Of a DNA stretch of 64,000 nucleotides, positions 60,277 through 64,000 are shown piece after piece. The translations under genes were made by a program, and so were the position numbers. The notes beneath the pieces were generated by a model. The model had not been told where the DNA came from and made no database searches. It saw only the letters and a program-made list of their open reading frames with translations. Numbering within the stretch: position 1 is the stretch's first letter; each line of letters opens with the position of its first letter. The DNA lies in NCBI RefSeq assembly GCF_002454115.1, contig NZ_DKIH01000013.1, positions 257,717 through 321,716 on the forward strand, read 5' to 3'. This DNA comes from Sphingopyxis sp. UBA6723 (GTDB lineage Bacteria; Pseudomonadota; Alphaproteobacteria; Sphingomonadales; Sphingomonadaceae).

Positions 60277-61314
60277 ATGATCGACGGAAACTCGCGTATT
60301 CTGATCACCGGCGGCACGGGGTCGTTCGGAAAGACAATCTTAGCACAGCTGCTCGACGACGGTGTGGGCGAGGTTCGCGTCCTCAGCCGAGACGAAGAGA
60401 AACAGGATGCCATGCGCGCCGAGCTTCACGATCCGCGCGTTCGTTATTACGTCGGCGACATTCGCGACCGCGCTAGCGTCGACCGCGCGATGCATGGCAC
60501 AACGGCAGTTTTCCATGCGGCGGCGCTGAAGCAGGTACCAAGCTGTGAGTTCTTCCCGCTCGAAGCGGTACGGACTAACATCCTAGGGTCAGAAAACGTC
60601 ATCCGCTCGGCGATCGAATCGCGCATCAGCAGCCTCGTCTGCCTATCGACGGACAAGGCGGTCCACCCGATCAACGCGATGGGCGTGTCGAAGGCGATGA
60701 TGGAAAAGCTCGCCAACGCCGCAGCGCGTGAGATCGGCACCGACGCCGACACGACGATCAGCTGTGTGCGTTACGGCAATGTCATGTGCTCGCGTGGCTC
60801 GGTCATTCCGCTATTCATGAAGCAGATCATGGGCGGCCAGCCGATCACCGTCACCGAGCCGGCCATGACACGTTTCCTGATGCCTCTGCGCGACAGCGTG
60901 GCGCTGGTACGCTTCGCCTTCACCCATGCGCGGCAGGGTGACCTGTTCATCAAGAAAGCGGCGGCATCGACCATCGGCGACCTTGTCAACGCGCTAAAGG
61001 AACTGTTCGACGCGCCGGATCACCAAGTCAATGTCATCGGCTGGCGCCACGCCGAAAAGCTCTATGAAACGCTCGCTAGCGCACAGGAACTTGGCAAGTC
61101 AGAGGATCTCGGCGAATATTGGCGCATCAAGCTCGACGCCCGTGATCTGAACTATCCCGCCTATTTCAGCGAAGGTGACGATCTCGATTCCCAACGCGAG
61201 GATTATCATTCGCACAATACCGAGCAGTTGGACGTCGAAGGCGTCAAGCAGCTGCTGCTGAGCCTTCCCGAAGTCCGCGCGCAGCTTGCGCTTTGGAAAG
61301 GAGAGGCAGCTTGA
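60277..61314 (+). CDS. fnlA: UDP-N-acetylglucosamine 4,6-dehydratase/5-epimerase (FnlA-like)
   Basis: A 345-residue short SDR of the CapD/FnlA/WbjB family, starting the UDP-N-acetyl-L-fucosamine pathway by dehydrating and epimerising UDP-GlcNAc. The NAD motif is ILITGGTGSFGKTILA; STDKAVHPINAMGVSKAMMEKL holds the active-site Lys (the usual Tyr is replaced by Met), and RYGNVMCSRGSVIPLF follows. The next two genes are the matching FnlB and FnlC, which supports FnlA rather than PseB or FlaA1. Confidence 0.9.
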   Translation: MIDGNSRILITGGTGSFGKTILAQLLDDGVGEVRVLSRDEEKQDAMRAELHDPRVRYYVGDIRDRASVDRAMHGTTAVFHAAALKQVPSCEFFPLEAVRTNILGSENVIRSAIESRISSLVCLSTDKAVHPINAMGVSKAMMEKLANAAAREIGTDADTTISCVRYGNVMCSRGSVIPLFMKQIMGGQPITVTEPAMTRFLMPLRDSVALVRFAFTHARQGDLFIKKAAASTIGDLVNALKELFDAPDHQVNVIGWRHAEKLYETLASAQELGKSEDLGEYWRIKLDARDLNYPAYFSEGDDLDSQREDYHSHNTEQLDVEGVKQLLLSLPEVRAQLALWKGEAA

Positions 61315-62438
61315 AGATCGCCGTCACCGGCGTCAAGGGACTGCTGGGATGGCACGCCGCAGCCCGGCTGCACGCGGCGAACTGCGCAGCGCGCTTCCGC
61401 GGCGATGCGCCACCCTATGAACTGGCGCTGCTGGATCATGCCGCATTCGAGGATAGCGATCAGCTCGGCGCTGCGGTGCAGGGCGCTGCGGCGGTGCTGC
61501 ATTTCGCCGGGGTCAACCGCGGCGCCGAATCCGAGGTTGAGGCCGCCAATCCGGCAATCGCGCAAAAGCTAGCCGACGCCTGCCGGTGCACCGGATCGAC
61601 GCCGCACATCGTCTATGCCAACAGCATCCACGCAAGCGGCGACACCTTCTACGGCCGTTCCAAACGAGTCGCGGGCGAAATTCTGGCCGCTGCCGGCGGC
61701 ACGTACAGCGAGATGATGCTGCCGCATATCTTTGGCGAATGCGCGCGCCCTTATTACAACAATGTCACCGCGACGCTGATCGACCAAATCTGGAAGGGGG
61801 AACAGCCGACAATCAATCCCGAGGGACGCGTTTCGCTGTTCCACGCGGGCGCCGCCGCCGATCTGGCGATCGACGCCGCGCTTGGCAAATGGTCGGGCAC
61901 CGCGGCGCCGGCGGGCCGCGATATGAGCATCGTCGAACTTTACGCCCGACTGACGGCTTTTCACGCGCTCTACAGTGCGAACCTCTTCCCCAATCTTGGC
62001 GATGGGTTCGACCTAGCGCTGTTCAACAGCTATCGCACCGGCGGCTTTCCGAATTTCTATCCGAAGAAGATGGATCCAAAGAGCGACGCCCGCGGCACCT
62101 TGTTCGAAACCAGCAAGGCACATGGCGCGTCGCAGACGTTCGTGTCGACCACCCTGCCTGGCGCGACGCGCGGTGACCATTTCCATATCGACCTCGTCGA
62201 GCGCTTCGTCGTCGTGTCGGGCCGTGCGACGATCCGCGTTCGCAAGGTGCTGACCAACGAGATTCACAGTTTCTCGGTGTCGGGCGATGAGCCGGTTGCC
62301 ATCGATATGCCGCCGTTTCATACCCACCATATCGTCAATGATAGCGGGGATCATGTCGTGACCTTCTTCTGGTCGCACCGACAGTTCGACCCGGCAAACC
62401 CTGATACCTTTGCCGATCCCGTCCTTATCCAGGCATAA
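61311..62438 (+). CDS. fnlB: FnlB/WbjC-family epimerase-reductase
   Basis: A 375-residue two-domain protein: an N-terminal SDR (IAVTGVKGLLGWHAAARL) and a C-terminal cupin/RmlC-like domain with TRGDHFHIDLVERFVVVSGRATIRVRKV, as in FnlB/WbjC/CapF, which epimerises and reduces the FnlA product to UDP-N-acetyl-L-pneumosamine. I start at a TTG with AAGGAG seven bases upstream, overlapping the fnlA stop (TTGA). The cupin histidines GDHFHID bind a metal in the family. Confidence 0.9.
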   Translation: MKIAVTGVKGLLGWHAAARLHAANCAARFRGDAPPYELALLDHAAFEDSDQLGAAVQGAAAVLHFAGVNRGAESEVEAANPAIAQKLADACRCTGSTPHIVYANSIHASGDTFYGRSKRVAGEILAAAGGTYSEMMLPHIFGECARPYYNNVTATLIDQIWKGEQPTINPEGRVSLFHAGAAADLAIDAALGKWSGTAAPAGRDMSIVELYARLTAFHALYSANLFPNLGDGFDLALFNSYRTGGFPNFYPKKMDPKSDARGTLFETSKAHGASQTFVSTTLPGATRGDHFHIDLVERFVVVSGRATIRVRKVLTNEIHSFSVSGDEPVAIDMPPFHTHHIVNDSGDHVVTFFWSHRQFDPANPDTFADPVLIQA

Positions 62439-62442
62439 GATT

Positions 62443-63597
62443 ATGAGCACATTGAAGGTCACAACCATTCTCGGTACCCGGCCCGAGATCATCCGCCTGT
62501 CGCGCGTGATGGCGCGGCTCGATACGCTTACTGACCACCGGATCGTTCACACCGGCCAGAATTGGGACTATGAACTCAACGAACTGTTCTTCAGCGACCT
62601 CGGCGTACGCAAACCCGACAATTTTCTCGGCGTCGACACCTCCACTCTCGGTGCGGTCCTCGGCGGTATCCTGATCGAGACCGAGAAAGAATTGAAGGCG
62701 AACCGCCCCGACGCGCTTCTCGTTCTCGGCGATACGAACAGCGCGATCGCGGCGATCATAGCGCGCCGGATGAAGATCCCGGTCTATCATATGGAAGCGG
62801 GGAACCGCAGTTTCGACCGCAACGTACCCGAGGAAACGAACCGTCGGCTGGTCGATCACATCGCCGACTTTAATCTCGTCTATACCGAACATGCCCGCCG
62901 CCATCTGCTCAGTGAAGGGATCCAGCATCGCCGCGTCTATCTGACCGGATCGCCGATGAAGGAAGTGCTCGATCACTATCGCCCGCAGATCGAAGCGTCG
63001 GATGTGCTGTCCCGCTTGGGGCTAACCCGCCGCGGCTATTTCATTGTCTCGATGCACCGCGAGGAAAATGTCGACAGCAAGGATCGGCTAAAAGCGCTTG
63101 TCGGCACGCTGAACGCGCTCGCCGACACCTATGACCAGCCGGTGGTCGTATCGACCCACCCGCGCACGCGCAAACGGCTCGAGGCGCTCGAGGGCGTCAC
63201 GCTTGACCCGCGCGTCCAATATATGAAGCCGTTCGGCTTCCACGATTACAACCACCTCCAGATGCATTCGCATTGCGCCATTTCGGACAGCGGCACGATC
63301 GCCGAAGAAAGCTCGATCCTGGACTTTCCGGCCATCACACCGCGCGATGCGATCGAGCGGCCCGAGGCGATGGACACCGGCAACATCATCGTCACCGGGC
63401 TCGATCAGCAGGCGATGCTCGAGTCGATCGCGGCGGCCGTGAAGATTCACGCTGAACGCGTGGGGGCCGGCCTGCCCTCCGTCGTCCCCGCCGACTATCA
63501 GATCGCAAACACGAGCGAACGCGTCGCCAAGCTACTCCTCGGTACTGCACGGCTGTCGAACGGCTGGGACGGCATCCGCATGCACGATTATGTCTGA
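62443..63597 (+). CDS. fnlC: UDP-N-acetyl-L-fucosamine-forming 2-epimerase (FnlC/WbjD)
   Basis: A 384-residue non-hydrolysing UDP-GlcNAc 2-epimerase family (WecB-like) enzyme. TILGTRPEIIRLSRVMARLD starts the protein; LVLGDTNSAIAAIIARRMKIPVYHMEAGNR and ETNRRLVDHIADFN are family blocks, and SDSGTIAEESSILDFPAI lies near the C-terminus. After FnlA and FnlB it would complete UDP-N-acetyl-L-fucosamine by C2 inversion. The start MSTLKVTTILG is chosen, four bases after fnlB. Confidence 0.92.
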   Translation: MSTLKVTTILGTRPEIIRLSRVMARLDTLTDHRIVHTGQNWDYELNELFFSDLGVRKPDNFLGVDTSTLGAVLGGILIETEKELKANRPDALLVLGDTNSAIAAIIARRMKIPVYHMEAGNRSFDRNVPEETNRRLVDHIADFNLVYTEHARRHLLSEGIQHRRVYLTGSPMKEVLDHYRPQIEASDVLSRLGLTRRGYFIVSMHREENVDSKDRLKALVGTLNALADTYDQPVVVSTHPRTRKRLEALEGVTLDPRVQYMKPFGFHDYNHLQMHSHCAISDSGTIAEESSILDFPAITPRDAIERPEAMDTGNIIVTGLDQQAMLESIAAAVKIHAERVGAGLPSVVPADYQIANTSERVAKLLLGTARLSNGWDGIRMHDYV

Positions 63598-63615
63598 CGC
63601 AGGATAGTAGCGCCG

Positions 63616-64000
63616 ATGCGCATTCTTTACCTCACCCAATGGTTCGATCCCGAGCCTGCAGTCAAGGACGCGGGCTTCGCGCGCGCGCTCGTCGATGCCG
63701 GGCATAAGGTCGAAGTGGCGACCGGCTTTCCCAACTATCCGGGCGGAAAACTCTATCCGGGCTATCGGCTCGGCCCTTATCGCACCGAGACGATCAACGG
63801 CGTCAAGGTCCATCGGCTGTGGCTCTATCCGTCGCACGACGCCTCGTCTTTGAAGCGTGTCTTCAATTATCTCAGCTTCTTCCTGTCGACCCTGATCTTT
63901 GGTCTGTTGCGCGGTAGGCGCTATGATCTCATCTATATATATCATCCGCCGCTGACCCCCGCCCTCGCGGCCGCGCTGTTCTGCAAGGTCCACCGCAAGC
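63616..64000 (+). CDS. Glycosyltransferase, WbuB-like (cut by window end)
   Basis: The first 128 residues of a GT4-type glycosyltransferase running off the window: MRILYLTQWFDPEPAVKDAG, GHKVEVATGFPNYPGGKLYPGY, and a hydrophobic stretch FNYLSFFLSTLIFGLL. WbuB/WbjE-like enzymes that transfer L-fucosamine start this way and follow fnlC in O-antigen loci, so it likely adds N-acetyl-L-fucosamine to the lipid-linked glycan. The missing C-terminal half, which holds the nucleotide-sugar site, cannot be judged. Confidence 0.85.
   Translation, partial: MRILYLTQWFDPEPAVKDAGFARALVDAGHKVEVATGFPNYPGGKLYPGYRLGPYRTETINGVKVHRLWLYPSHDASSLKRVFNYLSFFLSTLIFGLLRGRRYDLIYIYHPPLTPALAAALFCKVHRK

Overview
The window looks like a chromosomal segment of a GC-rich, aerobic alphaproteobacterium of the Sphingomonadales (Sphingopyxis/Sphingomonas-like). 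I infer this from codon use, the many acyl-CoA dehydrogenases, the SapC protein, the alphaproteobacterial SDHAF4-type protein and the dispersed intergenic inverted repeats. I see no phage, plasmid, transposase, integrase or CRISPR array. About 56 protein genes, two tRNAs, one riboswitch and several operator-like sites can be supported.

Layout. 1-13.6 kb is mostly housekeeping: an acyl-CoA dehydrogenase, tRNA-Ala(CGC), an NADP-dependent oxidoreductase, a RhlE-type helicase, an FAD-linked oxidase, SapC with cytochrome b561, an SDHAF4-like protein divergent from RsmB, an MFS transporter, an RBBP9-like hydrolase coupled to cysteine synthase, and a SleB-type wall hydrolase. 13.9-19.7 kb holds a quinone oxidoreductase and the sulfate-activation operon cysD-cysNC-cysQ behind a LysR gene. 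19.8-27.0 kb is a leucine/isovalerate catabolic operon: isovaleryl-CoA dehydrogenase, two small membrane proteins, both methylcrotonyl-CoA carboxylase subunits with a small unknown protein between them, then MaoC and CitE family enzymes. 27.1-31.9 kb holds a MerR regulator, a 600-residue acyl-CoA dehydrogenase, a phospholipase D, a lipoprotein and HisI.

32.0-45.5 kb carries purF, an SDR, a membrane protein, a four-gene reverse-strand operon (DUF457 membrane protein, photolyase, CFA-synthase-like methyltransferase, beta-lactamase-like lipoprotein), a 2-oxoacid:ferredoxin oxidoreductase pair, an esterase with RppH, a family 5 uracil-DNA glycosylase, folK and tRNA-Lys(TTT). 45.6-47.8 kb has two sugar-nucleotide epimerases. 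47.8-55.3 kb has the TamA-TamB outer-membrane assembly genes, a tiny lipoprotein and a TMEM165-type cation exporter behind a yybP-ykoY manganese riboswitch with an intrinsic-terminator platform. 55.4-64.0 kb has UDP-glucose dehydrogenase, SelO and the start of a polysaccharide locus: a NeuD/PglD-like acetyltransferase, a PglC-like phosphoglycosyl transferase, and FnlA-FnlB-FnlC plus a glycosyltransferase cut by the window edge. This points to a glycan containing N-acetyl-L-fucosamine.

The genes work together in a few clear units: leucine breakdown to acyl-CoA intermediates, sulfate activation to PAPS, sugar-nucleotide supply for a surface glycan, and envelope assembly with manganese homeostasis. 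No whole system here is clearly undescribed. The most interesting points are the riboswitch platform whose terminator abuts the ribosome-binding site, the accessory genes and low-GC patches inside the leucine operon, paired palindromes before the merR gene, and three families of intergenic inverted repeats, one copy of which supplies the ribosome-binding site of a gene.
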